DNA of 40,058 bases from positions 1 through 40,058 of the forward strand of contig JASJCF010000002.1 of assembly GCA_030066265.1 (NCBI GenBank), written 5' to 3'. Positions 1 through 8,119 of the stretch are shown here, in pieces. This stretch comes from Acidimicrobiia bacterium. Its GTDB lineage: Bacteria > Actinomycetota > Acidimicrobiia > Spongiisociales > UBA5794. Position numbers and translations under genes: made by a program. Positions within the stretch are counted from its first letter, which is position 1, and every line of letters begins with the position of its first letter. Under the pieces are notes generated by a model. It was not told the origin of the DNA, did no database searches, and saw only the letters and a program-made list of their open reading frames with translations.

Positions 1-257
1 CCTCCAACGCCTGATCCCGACAGGATCATGATGTCGCGCAGCAACGAGATCCGCTGAATGCCCTTCATCCCGAGCTTCGGGAACCAGAGCGACTTCCACA
101 CCGCCCAGTTCGTGCGGGGAAAGTCTTCGGCCTCCCACCGCCGACCCGCCTCGAGCACGCACACGCGATAGCCCTTCTCGGTGAGGCGATGCGCAGTGAC
201 GCTGCCACCGAAACCAGAGCCGATGACGACGACGTCGAAATCGTTGGCGTTCGCCAC
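1..257 (-). CDS. GMC-type FAD-dependent oxidoreductase, N-terminal fragment
   Basis: Only the first 85 codons are in the window; the gene runs off the left edge. The GTG at 257 gives a product that opens directly into an FAD-binding Rossmann motif, [16 protein letters not shown] (residues about 10-25), followed by the acidic end of strand 2 in [10 protein letters not shown]. The form GSGFGGS with a following LEAGRRW is typical of the cholesterol-oxidase/GMC branch, which oxidises alcohols, often sterols, using FAD. The start lies 2 nt after the stop of the upstream SDR, so the two are probably co-transcribed and coupled, and a redox pair acting on a hydroxylated substrate is plausible. The family call rests on the dinucleotide domain alone. 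Substrate and length cannot be judged. Confidence 0.75.
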   Translation of the reverse strand, partial: MANANDFDVVVIGSGFGGSVTAHRLTEKGYRVCVLEAGRRWEAEDFPRTNWAVWKSLWFPKLGMKGIQRISLLRDIMILSGSGVG

Positions 258-259
258 GT

Positions 260-973
260 CTAGATGACGGCCGAGCCCCACACGGGGAGGAAGGCGCCGT
301 TCACGACCTTGGACTCTCGGCTCGCGAGGAAGTTGATCACATCGGCGATCTCCGCGGGCTGGGGCCAGTTGACGTAGTCGGCGTATGGCAATGCGGCTCT
401 CGTGGCATCCGTGTTGATCACGGACGGGAGCAACGCATTGCACGTGGTGTTGGTGTCGAGGAGCTCGATCGCAACCGACTTGGCGAGGGCGAGCACGCCA
501 GCCTTGGCGACGTTGTAGGCGGCTTGACCGGCGGGGGAGTCCTGGGCGTGCTTGGATCCCATCAACACCACCCGTCCCCAGTCGTCGGCCATCTTCGGGA
601 TCGCAGCGCGAGCGCAGTTCCACGCCGTTCGGAGATTCAGGTCGAGCATGCGATCCAGCCGTACATCGTCGGTCTCGGCGACATCGCGTCCCCCGGCCCA
701 ACCACCGACGAGCGATGCCATCACGTTGATCGGGCCGAAGGAGTCCGCTGCTTCGTCGAAGAAGCTGTCGACGGCTGTTGCGTCCGTGCAGTCGACCCGT
801 CGAAGGATGAGGCGATCCTCGTCGAGGTCGAGCTGCTCTTCGAGCGCCGTGGCCTCATCGGGGATCAGGTAGGTGGTGGCGACCTTGAAGCCACGATCGA
901 TCAGCTTGGGAACGAGCTCACGGCCGACCGAGCCCGTTCCACCCGGCACCACTGCGACATTGGTCTCGGTCAT
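260..973 (-). CDS. SDR family oxidoreductase
   Basis: This 237-residue protein is a classical short-chain dehydrogenase/reductase. It has an N-terminal cofactor motif GGTGSVG (11-17) and a catalytic set Ser140, Tyr153, Lys157 in [12 protein letters not shown] and AAYNVAK. The Ser-to-Tyr spacing of 13 residues is normal for the family. It should carry out NAD(P)-dependent oxidation or reduction of an alcohol or carbonyl in the cytoplasm; the substrate is not evident. The ORF track extends 46 residues further upstream, but the ATG at 973 is preferred because the family fold starts there and a TAGGGT hexamer sits exactly 7 nt before it, suggesting a leaderless mRNA. It is followed 2 nt later by the GMC oxidoreductase gene, and upstream lies the divergent ABC ATPase gene. 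Confidence 0.85.
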   Translation of the reverse strand: MTETNVAVVPGGTGSVGRELVPKLIDRGFKVATTYLIPDEATALEEQLDLDEDRLILRRVDCTDATAVDSFFDEAADSFGPINVMASLVGGWAGGRDVAETDDVRLDRMLDLNLRTAWNCARAAIPKMADDWGRVVLMGSKHAQDSPAGQAAYNVAKAGVLALAKSVAIELLDTNTTCNALLPSVINTDATRAALPYADYVNWPQPAEIADVINFLASRESKVVNGAFLPVWGSAVI

Positions 974-986
974 GGCGCTCACCCTA
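974..986 (-). promoter_or_regulatory. leaderless-type promoter of the SDR gene
   Basis: On the minus strand, TAGGGT (981-986) is followed by 7 nt and then the ATG. This is the arrangement expected when transcription starts at the start codon. There is no Shine-Dalgarno sequence. No convincing -35 is visible. Confidence 0.4.
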
Positions 987-1011
987 GTTGCGGTCACGAG
1001 TGGTACGGCGC

Positions 1012-1040
1012 CTGACCGGAGCGGCGGCACGTGGTACGCT
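1012..1040 (+). promoter_or_regulatory. sigma70-type promoter for the ABC ATPase gene
   Basis: CTGACC (1012-1017) and TACGCT (1035-1040) are separated by 17 bp and resemble -35 and -10 elements. They leave a leader of about 30 nt that contains the strong GGAGGAG ribosome site before the ATG at 1080. Confidence 0.4.
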
Positions 1041-1079
1041 GGGCCACGTTCTGGCGGAGTCGACCACGGAGGAGCCCGA

Positions 1080-2303
1080 ATGGCGTCTATCACGCTCGAG
1101 GACATTGGCAAGATCTATCCGGATGGGACGCGAGCCGTCGGGTCGGTGAACCTGTTCGTTGAGGACGGCGAGTTCTTGGTGTTGGTGGGCCCGTCGGGCT
1201 GCGGCAAGTCCACCGTGCTGCGCATGATCGCAGGCCTTGAAGACATCTCCGAAGGGAAGCTCTCCATCGGTGATCGCGTCGTCAACGACGTCCCGCCCAA
1301 GGATCGCGACATCGCAATGGTGTTCCAGAACTACGCCTTGTACCCGCACATGACGGTGTACGACAACATGGCGTTCGGGCTGAAGCTGCGCAAGATGCCC
1401 AAGGATGAAATCGATCGTCGCGTCAAGGAGGCTGCGGAGGTCCTCGAGATCACCGAATTCCTCGACCGCAAGCCGAAGGCACTGTCCGGTGGTCAGCGCC
1501 AGCGTGTGGCCATGGGGCGTGCCATCGTGCGCGAACCTGCTGCCTTCCTCATGGATGAGCCGCTCTCCAACCTGGACGCGAAGCTGCGTGTGCAGATGCG
1601 GACGGAGCTGGGCCGGCTGCATCAGCGGCTGAAGACCACAACGGTGTATGTGACCCACGACCAGGTCGAGGCGATGACGCTCGGCCATCGGGTCGCCGTG
1701 CTGCGGGCAGTGAGCCAGAAGCGCCCGTACAACCTCCAGCAGGTGGCTCCTCCCACGGAGCTGTTCAACAACCCTGCGAACCTCTTCGTGGCTGGGTTCA
1801 TCGGCTCGCCTGCGATGAACATGATCTACGGCGAGCTGTCTGCCGACGGTGAGGGCCGGGTGCACGCATCGTTCGCCGGACATCGCGTCTACGTCGAGAA
1901 GGCTGCGATCGATGGCCATCCAGGGATCGAGGACTACTACGGCAAGCAGATCGTGATCGGTATGCGGCCGGGCGCGTTCGAGGATGCCAGAGTCGTCAGC
2001 GGACACCATGCCGATCGGACGATCAGGGTCATGACCGATGTCAACGAGCTCCTCGGCTCAGAGTCGTACGTGCACTTCATGTTGGACTCGCCGCCGGTGA
2101 TCACTCCCGACATCGAGGAGCTGCTCGCCGACGAAGGAACCGAGCCCGAGGCGCTCGGGGACAAGTCGCAGTTCACGGCACGCGTCTCCGCCGATGTGCC
2201 GGTGCCGGACGGGACCGAGGTGGATCTGGTCGTCGACACCTCGAAGCTGCACTTCTTCGACGTCGACTCGTCCGAGAAGATCGGCTACTCGCCGAAGGCC
2301 TAG
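1080..2303 (+). CDS. ABC transporter ATP-binding protein, MalK/UgpC/MsmK type
   Basis: This 407-residue protein is the ATPase of a carbohydrate (CUT1) importer. Visible motifs are Walker [10 protein letters not shown] (37-45), Q-loop Gln83 in [13 protein letters not shown], signature LSGGQ (135-139), Walker B FLMDE (156-160) and H-loop His193, followed by the MalK-type regulatory region with GFIGSPAMN. The start at 1080 is set by GGAGGAG 5 nt upstream; the ORF track begins 69 codons too early. No sugar permease or binding protein gene is adjacent, so it may be a shared ATPase in the manner of MsmK/MsmX. One oddity: after the H-loop the usual short turn (RVAVLKDGxLQQV) is replaced by [19 protein letters not shown], an apparent insertion of several residues. 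Its stop codon overlaps the convergent gene's stop in a shared CTAG. Confidence 0.9.
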   Translation: MASITLEDIGKIYPDGTRAVGSVNLFVEDGEFLVLVGPSGCGKSTVLRMIAGLEDISEGKLSIGDRVVNDVPPKDRDIAMVFQNYALYPHMTVYDNMAFGLKLRKMPKDEIDRRVKEAAEVLEITEFLDRKPKALSGGQRQRVAMGRAIVREPAAFLMDEPLSNLDAKLRVQMRTELGRLHQRLKTTTVYVTHDQVEAMTLGHRVAVLRAVSQKRPYNLQQVAPPTELFNNPANLFVAGFIGSPAMNMIYGELSADGEGRVHASFAGHRVYVEKAAIDGHPGIEDYYGKQIVIGMRPGAFEDARVVSGHHADRTIRVMTDVNELLGSESYVHFMLDSPPVITPDIEELLADEGTEPEALGDKSQFTARVSADVPVPDGTEVDLVVDTSKLHFFDVDSSEKIGYSPKA

Positions 2304-3412
2304 GCCCTCTCGACCTCGATACCAACCGAAGTGAGCTCCGGGAGGAGCTCACTTCCGCGTACGGCTTCGTGCATCGCCAACACCCCTGGCCGGAGCACCT
2401 CGCCTCGGATGATCAAATCGGCGAGGGCACTGGCGGGGAATGCCGTGGTTCGCGCCAACGCCGAGAATGCGCCGTGCGCGCGGTCCTCGAGCTGGAGCAT
2501 CGTCCGTTCCCCGTGCTGGTCGCGCCATACGCGCACCAAGACGATGTCCGGCTCATCCCTCGGCAGCGTGCGATCGAGCGCTCTGATCAAGACGCTGCGC
2601 GGCGCAACCTCGATGCCGCTCCCTGCCGGCCGTGGTGACTCGTCGAACATCCCGGTCTCGTACAGGGCCCGGAAGGCGCCTCCATGCCCGGGGTACCGCA
2701 GGGTCTTGTACTCGAGGTTCTGAACGCGATCGGCGTGGGTGATGCACATGGTCGATGTACCACCCGCCGTCGAGAAGGCCTCGAGTGGGCCCCATTCAGC
2801 CCACGAGACGTCCTCGAACCGGGCCAGCGGCTCGACCGTGGCGTGGTGGCCGTTCTCGAGGACCTCGCAAGGCTCGGCGTACTCGTTGATGAGCCCCTCC
2901 GGGCTGAACGCCAGTTGGTACTTCAGCGCTCCGATAGGCCGTTGGGGCAAAGCGCCGACACGCATCTGGATCGAGTTGATCACGCCCGGCTCGGCCTGCT
3001 CGATCAGTTCCTCGGCCATGACGTTCGCAAGCCCGGGGGCGAGGCCGCAGTCCGGGACCACCATGATCCCGTTGTCGGTTGCGTCGTCGTGCATCCGCTT
3101 CTGCGCAGCGACGACGGAGGGGTTCCCGCCGAAGTCGAGGTAGTGCGTGGCGGTGGCGAGGGCAGCCGACGCAACGGCGTAGCCAAATCGATACGGAACA
3201 GCGGAGATCACGAGATCGTGGAATCCGATCAGCTCCATGAGATCGCGGCCCCTGGTGACGTCGACGGTGACCGGCGTTGCGCCGAAGGCCTTCCCGACGC
3301 GATCTGCAGCGTCGCCGTCGGCATCGGCGACGGTGACGTCGTGCCCACGCCTCCGGAGGTCCCACGTCGCTGCAGAACCGACGATTCCGGCTCCCAGAAC
3401 GAGGCTGGCCAC
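2300..3412 (-). CDS. saccharopine dehydrogenase / lysine 6-dehydrogenase-like NAD(P)-binding protein
   Basis: This 370-residue protein has an N-terminal Rossmann motif [15 protein letters not shown] (GAGIVG at 7-12). Its middle region follows the saccharopine-dehydrogenase pattern: [23 protein letters not shown] and [13 protein letters not shown]. The last motif is characteristic of the lysine 6-dehydrogenase/saccharopine reductase group, which interconverts amino acids and their semialdehydes. It is the last gene of a minus-strand run with the amino-acid transporter, cofC and a PIG-L deacetylase, 12 nt after the latter. A role in catabolism of an imported basic amino acid is therefore reasonable but inferred. 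The exact substrate is not determinable. The stop overlaps the convergent ABC ATPase stop by 4 bp. Confidence 0.75.
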   Translation of the reverse strand: MASLVLGAGIVGSAATWDLRRRGHDVTVADADGDAADRVGKAFGATPVTVDVTRGRDLMELIGFHDLVISAVPYRFGYAVASAALATATHYLDFGGNPSVVAAQKRMHDDATDNGIMVVPDCGLAPGLANVMAEELIEQAEPGVINSIQMRVGALPQRPIGALKYQLAFSPEGLINEYAEPCEVLENGHHATVEPLARFEDVSWAEWGPLEAFSTAGGTSTMCITHADRVQNLEYKTLRYPGHGGAFRALYETGMFDESPRPAGSGIEVAPRSVLIRALDRTLPRDEPDIVLVRVWRDQHGERTMLQLEDRAHGAFSALARTTAFPASALADLIIRGEVLRPGVLAMHEAVRGSELLPELTSVGIEVERA

Positions 3413-3424
3413 GGCGTTTCCCTC

Positions 3425-4168
3425 CTATGGTGTGATGCGTTTGAACGTCTCTGCGGGCCCGGCGTTGAATCGGGCGCCGGCCTCATCCTGCCACGCCGAG
3501 AGCTGCTTCTCGAATGCTCGTGTTGCATCGGGGCTGGATCCCGCATCACCCATCGTCGTTTCTGCCTGCGATCGGTGACAGAGCAACGCCGAGACCTTGC
3601 GGTCGAAGCTGGCTGGATCAACCGGCTCCGCGTGGTCTGGTTCGTCGGCTGACCACAGCAGCACCGCATCGGGGCGATGCGCGTCCACTCCGGACGCGAG
3701 CTCGAATCGAGGCTCGCGAGCGGTCACGACGCCGTCGACGGTTGCGAGGCCGCAAGCGCGATGATCGGGATGGAGCTGATACCGCTGCCATGGGTCGTGG
3801 CCGAGCACGATGTCAGGCTGCTGGATGCGGATCTGCATGGCGATCTCGGTCCGCAGATCCATCGAGTAGACGAGCTCACCGTCGACGTGGTCGAGGTGAA
3901 TGGTCCTGGCGATCCCCAGGACGCGCGCCGCAGCGCGTTGCTCCTCCTTGCGGCGGGCAACAAGGTCCGAAGCCGACTCATGCGGATCCCACGATCCCTT
4001 CGAGCCGTCAGTCACGACGCACAAGGTGATGTGCGTTCCGGCATCCGCCCACCGTGCGAGCGTGGCCCCCGCCCCGAACTCTGCGTCGTCGGGATGCGCA
4101 CCGATGACGAGGACGCGTTCGGGAGGGTCGAGGGGTGCAGGGCCGGGTTGGGTGTGGATTGCGGTCAC
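3425..4168 (-). CDS. PIG-L family (LmbE-like) zinc deacetylase
   Basis: This 247-residue protein belongs to the PIG-L/LmbE N-acetylglucosaminyl deacetylase family. The metal-binding motif AHPDD is at 24-28 and the second motif HPDH at 133-136. These enzymes remove acyl groups from amino sugars or related conjugates using zinc. It starts with GTG at 4168, overlapping the cofC stop in a 4-base GTGA, which fixes the start and indicates translational coupling. It differs from the Mca protein later in the window: it lacks the HPDDESSKG signature and is shorter, so a mycothiol role is not assumed. Its substrate is unknown. Confidence 0.85.
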   Translation of the reverse strand: MTAIHTQPGPAPLDPPERVLVIGAHPDDAEFGAGATLARWADAGTHITLCVVTDGSKGSWDPHESASDLVARRKEEQRAAARVLGIARTIHLDHVDGELVYSMDLRTEIAMQIRIQQPDIVLGHDPWQRYQLHPDHRACGLATVDGVVTAREPRFELASGVDAHRPDAVLLWSADEPDHAEPVDPASFDRKVSALLCHRSQAETTMGDAGSSPDATRAFEKQLSAWQDEAGARFNAGPAETFKRITP

Positions 4169-4725
4169 GACGCCGCCACCAGGACGCCGGACGATGTGAG
4201 CGCACGATACTCCGCTTCGGTGTCGAGGTCGATGGCCAGCTCGGGGCGCACGATCACGGCGGCGTCAGGGACGAGTGAGAGATGGCGGGCGAACGATCCC
4301 GGCCCGTAGGCGAACGGGAAGGCTCCTCTGCCGGCAACGACGTTGGTGCCGCCATCTCGGCTCGGTGCGAGGACGGGCTGACTGTCCAACGCCGAGTTCA
4401 CGGTGGTGAGCGACTGCGCGGTGACGAGCGGGAGATCGGCATGCGCCACGATCCACGGACCGGTCGAGGACGCAACGGTCGCCGTGCAGGCGTCGTCGAG
4501 GCCGGACCCGGGGTCGTGCGCCACGCGCACGCCGATGTCTGATGCCCACTGACCGACCCCAGGATCGGGCGTGACGACGATCACGTCGAGACCCGCCGCC
4601 CTGCCGGCGGTGACAATGCGCGTGCCGAGCTTGATCGCCAGTTTCCGGCGCTGCTCCGGACCCAGGATGGCCGAGAGTCTGGTCATGCCCGCAAAGGTGC
4701 GAATTGGGAGAACGAGGCGGGTCAT
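4165..4725 (-). CDS. cofC: 2-phospho-L-lactate / phosphoenolpyruvate guanylyltransferase (CofC/FbiD)
   Basis: This 186-residue protein is a small nucleotidyltransferase that activates 2-phospholactate or phosphoenolpyruvate with GTP in coenzyme F420 synthesis. Family features are the N-terminal LVLPIRTFAGMTRL with RLSAILGPEQRRKLA, VVTPDPGVGQWA, the metal-site stretch PWIVAHADLPLV and the donor-site DGGTNVVAGRG near FAYGPGSFARH. The ATG at 4725 overlaps the permease stop as ATGA, so I use it rather than the ORF-track start 10 codons upstream. It sits inside an amino-acid transporter operon with a PIG-L gene immediately downstream (GTGA overlap). No other F420 genes (fbiA, fbiB, fbiC) are in the window. 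A probable F420 user is the LLM oxidoreductase near 25 kb. Confidence 0.8.
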   Translation of the reverse strand: MTRLVLPIRTFAGMTRLSAILGPEQRRKLAIKLGTRIVTAGRAAGLDVIVVTPDPGVGQWASDIGVRVAHDPGSGLDDACTATVASSTGPWIVAHADLPLVTAQSLTTVNSALDSQPVLAPSRDGGTNVVAGRGAFPFAYGPGSFARHLSLVPDAAVIVRPELAIDLDTEAEYRALTSSGVLVAAS

Positions 4726-5534
4726 CCCGGAACGCTGATTCTCCGCTCGTACCACTGGAGCACGAAGCTCAGTGACACCGTCAACGTCAGATAGAGCGCC
4801 GCGAGGATCATGTAGCCGGCGAAGAACTGGAAGGTCACGCCGGTCCAGAGCTTGGTCATCTGCGTCAATTCACGGACCGCCAGGATGGAGACCAGCGACG
4901 AATCCTTCAGAAGTGCGATCAGGTCGTTGCCGAGCGCCGGCATGATGTTCTTGAGCGCCTGGGGCCACACGATCAGGCGGAACACCTGGACGTTGCCGAG
5001 CCCGACTGCCTTGCCTGCCTCTCGCTGTCCCTCGCTGACGGATTCGATCCCGGCACGAAAGACCTCGGCGATGAACGCTCCGTAGATGAGCCCGAGGGCG
5101 AAGGTGGTCTTCACCGCCGGCTTGCCGAGGAAGGACTGCGGCGAGACGTTGAGGAGATCGAGCATCGCAGGCCACGCAACGAGGCCGATGAAGAAGATGG
5201 TGACCAGGACGGGGATGCCGCGAATCAGCTCGATGTAGAACATGGCCAGATTCCGCGCAACGACGTTGTGCGACATACGCCCGAGCGCCACGATCAACCC
5301 CAGGATCATCGAGATCACGAAGCCGCCGATGGTGGTGATGAATGTCAGGGTGATGCCGTCGATGATGAAGCGGAAGCCTTCTTCCCACGTCTCGTCGGTG
5401 AGGATCTTGAAGACCGGGTATGCGATGACCAGCAGGATCCCGACGAACCACCAGGGGAATCCGGACCACTCGTATGACGCCTTGGCTCCTGGCGGCGTTG
5501 GGTCGGCGGCGATGTCGGAGTCGAGCGTGGTCAT
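4722..5534 (-). CDS. polar amino-acid ABC transporter permease (HisM/GlnP family)
   Basis: This 270-residue inner-membrane permease has several hydrophobic helices and the cytoplasmic EAA loop AFIAEVFRAGIESVSEGQ followed by EAGKAVGLGN, which docks the ATPase. The FIEL-type stretch FYIELIRGIPVLV is typical of the His/Glu/Arg (polar amino acid) uptake group. I prefer the ATG at 5534; the ORF track adds 28 residues that cross an intercistronic hairpin. It follows the binding-protein gene and overlaps cofC by ATGA. No cognate GlnQ-type ATPase gene is present in the window; the MalK-like ATPase at 1080 is of a different subfamily, so the ATPase is presumably encoded elsewhere. Confidence 0.9.
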   Translation of the reverse strand: MTTLDSDIAADPTPPGAKASYEWSGFPWWFVGILLVIAYPVFKILTDETWEEGFRFIIDGITLTFITTIGGFVISMILGLIVALGRMSHNVVARNLAMFYIELIRGIPVLVTIFFIGLVAWPAMLDLLNVSPQSFLGKPAVKTTFALGLIYGAFIAEVFRAGIESVSEGQREAGKAVGLGNVQVFRLIVWPQALKNIMPALGNDLIALLKDSSLVSILAVRELTQMTKLWTGVTFQFFAGYMILAALYLTLTVSLSFVLQWYERRISVPG

Positions 5535-5604
5535 CGGGTCCTCGTGGTTGCGTGGAAGCAATGTACCGGAACCCGGCTGGTCGGCATCGACGCAACCCAC
5601 GAAG

Positions 5605-5632
5605 GAGGGGGCCGGCATCGGCCGGCCCCCTC
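5605..5632 (-). terminator. strong intercistronic hairpin between binding protein and permease
   Basis: A perfect 12-bp GC-rich stem (5605-5616 with 5621-5632) has the tetraloop ATCG. It lies 22 nt after the binding-protein stop and about 70 nt before the permease start. There is no U-tract, so it looks like an mRNA-stabilising or attenuating element that gives more binding protein than permease, rather than a full terminator. Confidence 0.6.
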
Positions 5633-5654
5633 GGGTCGTGTGAGATTGTCCGGA

Positions 5655-6431
5655 TCAGCCGGCGTCGTAGTCGATGAACCACTCGACGATCAGCGCTTCG
5701 AGCGTGCCGTCGTCTTCCATCTCCTTGAGCACATCGTTGACGGGCCCGACCAACTCGGAGCCTTGCGGGTAGATGAACCCGAGTGGATCCGATTGGAGCT
5801 CGTCCGGAAGGAGCTTGGTCTGATCGGCGTTCACGCCCACGTACCCCTGACCGGCGGTGTCATCGATGATGACGGCGTCCACGTCGCCTGCGATGAGGGC
5901 CTGCACGGCGACACCGAACTGATCGAACGCATCGATACGCGGATCTCCGACGAGCTCCACGCCGAGCTCGTAGTTCGTCGTCCCGACCTGGGTACCGAGG
6001 CGGTAGTCACCCGCAATGAACTCGTCGGCCGTCGAGAAGCGCGTCTCGTCGAGCCGCACCATGAATCGCTGGGTGATCGTCATGTACGGATCGGAGAAGT
6101 CGACGACTTCCTTGCGCTCGTCGGTGATCGAAATCCCGTCGGCCGCCGTGTCGTAGACGCCTTGACCGGTCTCCTCGATCACTGCGGGCCAACCGGCTTC
6201 GACGAATTCGGCAGTGCAGCTGAGTCGGCTGCAGATCTCACGCCAGATGTCGTAGTCGAACCCGGCGCCCTCTCCGGTCGCGTCGTCGATGAAGTTGTAT
6301 GGCGGGTATGCGTTCTCCACACCGACCGAGATCGTTTGGCCTTCGATGCTGGAGGCATCGTCGCTGCCGCAGGCTGCGGCGAGCAACGCAAGCGCCGCCA
6401 ACACGAGGACAAGCTTGCTGGTCTTCTTCAT
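5655..6431 (-). CDS. amino-acid ABC transporter substrate-binding lipoprotein (SBP family 3)
   Basis: This 258-residue secreted lipoprotein has signal peptide MKKTSKLVLVLAALALLAAAC with lipobox Cys21, followed by a family-3 solute-binding fold. Diagnostic stretches are ISVGVENAYPPYNFIDD, GFDYDIWREIC, VDFSDPYMTITQRFMV, LGTQVGTTNYELG and AVIIDDTAGQGYV. It captures a polar amino acid outside the membrane and delivers it to the permease encoded next. The start at 6431 is chosen because the lipoprotein signal starts there and GGAGGG lies 8 nt upstream; the ORF track starts 8 codons earlier. It is the first gene of the minus-strand operon and has a dyad-rich leader. The exact ligand is not predictable. 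Confidence 0.9.
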   Translation of the reverse strand: MKKTSKLVLVLAALALLAAACGSDDASSIEGQTISVGVENAYPPYNFIDDATGEGAGFDYDIWREICSRLSCTAEFVEAGWPAVIEETGQGVYDTAADGISITDERKEVVDFSDPYMTITQRFMVRLDETRFSTADEFIAGDYRLGTQVGTTNYELGVELVGDPRIDAFDQFGVAVQALIAGDVDAVIIDDTAGQGYVGVNADQTKLLPDELQSDPLGFIYPQGSELVGPVNDVLKEMEDDGTLEALIVEWFIDYDAG

Positions 6432-6449
6432 GGATGTCCCTCCGTTGGT

Positions 6450-6481
6450 GTTCACGCATCGGGATGCGTCCGTGAACGGTA
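6450..6481 (-). promoter_or_regulatory. promoter with nested dyad operator of the amino-acid transporter operon
   Basis: On the minus strand a TACCGT -10-like hexamer (6476-6481) is followed by two nested inverted repeats. The outer pair is GTTCACG (6450-6456) and CGTGAAC (6471-6477); the inner pair is ACGCATC (6454-6460) and GATGCGT (6463-6469), separated by 2 bp. The dyads cover the predicted transcription start and stop about 10 nt short of the ribosome site. A repressor operator is likely; the regulator is unknown. Confidence 0.5.
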
Positions 6482-6573
6482 CCCGATCCGTGGATACCGA
6501 GCCAGGCGACCAGGGCGCCGACCACCGATCTCAAGCCCTCCGCGCATGCGCCCCAACCCCTGCCGGTACCTTC

Positions 6574-6579
6574 TAAGGT
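6574..6579 (+). promoter_or_regulatory. leaderless-type -10 of pyk
   Basis: TAAGGT ends 8 nt before the pyk ATG at 6588. TACCTT (6567-6572) is an alternative -10. No clear ribosome binding site lies between the hexamer and the start. Confidence 0.35.
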
Positions 6580-6587
6580 TCCCCGGG

Positions 6588-8015
6588 ATGGAACGGAAGA
6601 CCAAGATCGTTGCGACCCTGGGGCCGGCATCGGACTCGCCCGAGATGATCCGCAAGATGATCGAGCGCGGGCTCAACGTCGCCCGTTTCAACTTCAGCCA
6701 CGGCTCCCACGAGGAGCACGAGCGAAGATTCTGGATGGTTCGGAAGGTCGCCGACGAGCTGGATGTGCCGGTGGCGATCATGCAAGACATCCAGGGTCCC
6801 AAGATCAGAGTCGGCACGTTCCCCGATGGCGAGATCACGCTCCAGGCGGGGGATCAGGTCAAGCTGCTCCCCGGAGAAGCCGAGGGCGACCGGTCGCACA
6901 TCCACGTCGCATACCTGGATGCCGTGAAGATGAACCCCGGCGGCAGGGTGCTCCTCGCCGATGGCTTGATCGAGCTCGAGGTGGTCGACGTGGCCGGCGG
7001 AGAGGTCGACGCTGTGGTCTCCGGAGGAGGGGTGCTGAAGGATCACAAGGGGGCGGCGTTTCCCGGGGCGATCACCACCGTGCCGGTGGTCACGGACAAG
7101 GACGAAGCCGACCTCGAGTTCGGGAGGGAGCTCGGGTTCGATCTGCTTGCCGCATCGTTCGTGAACAGCGGCCGCGACATCAGAACCGTGCGCTCCTACG
7201 CCGGGTCGATACCCATCATCGCCAAGATCGAGACGGCGATCGGCTACATCAACCTCGACGACATCCTGATCGAGGCCGAGGGTGCGATGGTGGCGCGCGG
7301 CGATCTCGGCGTCGAGCTGTCGTTGGAGTCGGTGCCGCGCGCACAGAGCGACATCCTGCACCGCACCAATGCGGCGGGCAAGATCGCCATCACGGCGACA
7401 GAGATGCTCGAGTCGATGATCTCTGCGCCCCGTCCCACCCGGGCGGAGGTCACCGATGTCTATCGGTCGGTCATGGACGGCACCGACGCCGTCATGCTCT
7501 CGGCTGAGACGGCCATCGGCGCCTACCCGAGCCGTGCGGTGAACGTGATGGCCGTCGTGTGCCGGGAGGCCGAGAGCTCACCCGACTGGGGTCGTGCGTC
7601 GGGCATCTCGAGCCTCGATGCCGGTGCGGCGTTCGCGTCGGCGACGACCGAAGCGTCGGTGGACACGGCCGACCGGCTCGGGTTGTCCACGATCGTGGCG
7701 TTCACGGAGTCGGGCACCACGGCTCGGCTGCTCTCGAAGTACAAGCCGAGAGCCGACGTCTACGCATTCACTCCCCTGGTGGAGACGTATCGACGGATGG
7801 CCGGGTACTCGGGTATCCGGCCGATGTTGCTCGATCGTGTCAACTCGACGGACGGCATGATCGCCGTGGCAGAGGCGAGACTGCTCGAGTTGGGCCTCGT
7901 GGAACGCGGCGAGGGTGTCGTGATGGTGGCGGGCATCCCGCCGAATCAACTCGCATCGACGAACCTCATGAAGCTGCATGTGATCGGATCGGGGGATGTC
8001 CTCTCTCCCGGGTGA
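6588..8015 (+). CDS. pyk: pyruvate kinase
   Basis: This 475-residue protein is the glycolytic enzyme that transfers phosphate from phosphoenolpyruvate to ADP. It starts at the family N-terminus MERKTKIVATLGPAS. Other hallmarks are LNVARFNFSHGSHEEH, MQDIQGPKIRVG, LAASFVNSGRDI, IAKIETAIGYINLDDIL, GAMVARGDLGVEL, TATEMLESMI with PRPTRAEVTDV, and MDGTDAVMLSAETAIG. The C-terminal allosteric domain is present (IVAFTESGTTARLLSKYKP). Length is normal for bacterial PykA/PykF. The ORF track starts 348 codons upstream, across the divergent lipoprotein gene, which is clearly artefactual. The ATG at 6588 lacks a good ribosome site but has a close -10 hexamer. It is divergent from the amino-acid transporter operon. 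Confidence 0.97.
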   Translation: MERKTKIVATLGPASDSPEMIRKMIERGLNVARFNFSHGSHEEHERRFWMVRKVADELDVPVAIMQDIQGPKIRVGTFPDGEITLQAGDQVKLLPGEAEGDRSHIHVAYLDAVKMNPGGRVLLADGLIELEVVDVAGGEVDAVVSGGGVLKDHKGAAFPGAITTVPVVTDKDEADLEFGRELGFDLLAASFVNSGRDIRTVRSYAGSIPIIAKIETAIGYINLDDILIEAEGAMVARGDLGVELSLESVPRAQSDILHRTNAAGKIAITATEMLESMISAPRPTRAEVTDVYRSVMDGTDAVMLSAETAIGAYPSRAVNVMAVVCREAESSPDWGRASGISSLDAGAAFASATTEASVDTADRLGLSTIVAFTESGTTARLLSKYKPRADVYAFTPLVETYRRMAGYSGIRPMLLDRVNSTDGMIAVAEARLLELGLVERGEGVVMVAGIPPNQLASTNLMKLHVIGSGDVLSPG

Positions 8016-8025
8016 CAGCACCCGG
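8008..8025 (+). terminator. hairpin overlapping the pyk stop codon
   Basis: CCGGGTG (8008-8014) pairs with CACCCGG (8019-8025) around the loop ACAG, and the pyk TGA lies inside it. There is no U-run, so it may be a weak or Rho-assisted terminator. Confidence 0.35.
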
Positions 8026-8086
8026 ATGACTGCACCTGGGCGACAGAGGCCAACCGACCTGGGCCGGAGACGCCCCGGCACCTCGG

Positions 8087-8113
8087 TACCATGTTCTCCA
8101 CGGCGACCGGGAG
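8087..8113 (+). promoter_or_regulatory. promoter and ribosome site of the small protein gene
   Basis: TACCAT (8087-8092) resembles a -10. GGGAG (8109-8113) lies 6 nt before the GTG at 8120, which supports that start. Confidence 0.35.
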
Positions 8114-8119
8114 TGGCGA

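Noticed and set aside
5544-6587. N-terminal extension of the pyk ORF
   Set aside because: It runs antisense through the binding-lipoprotein gene. The family N-terminus begins at 6588.
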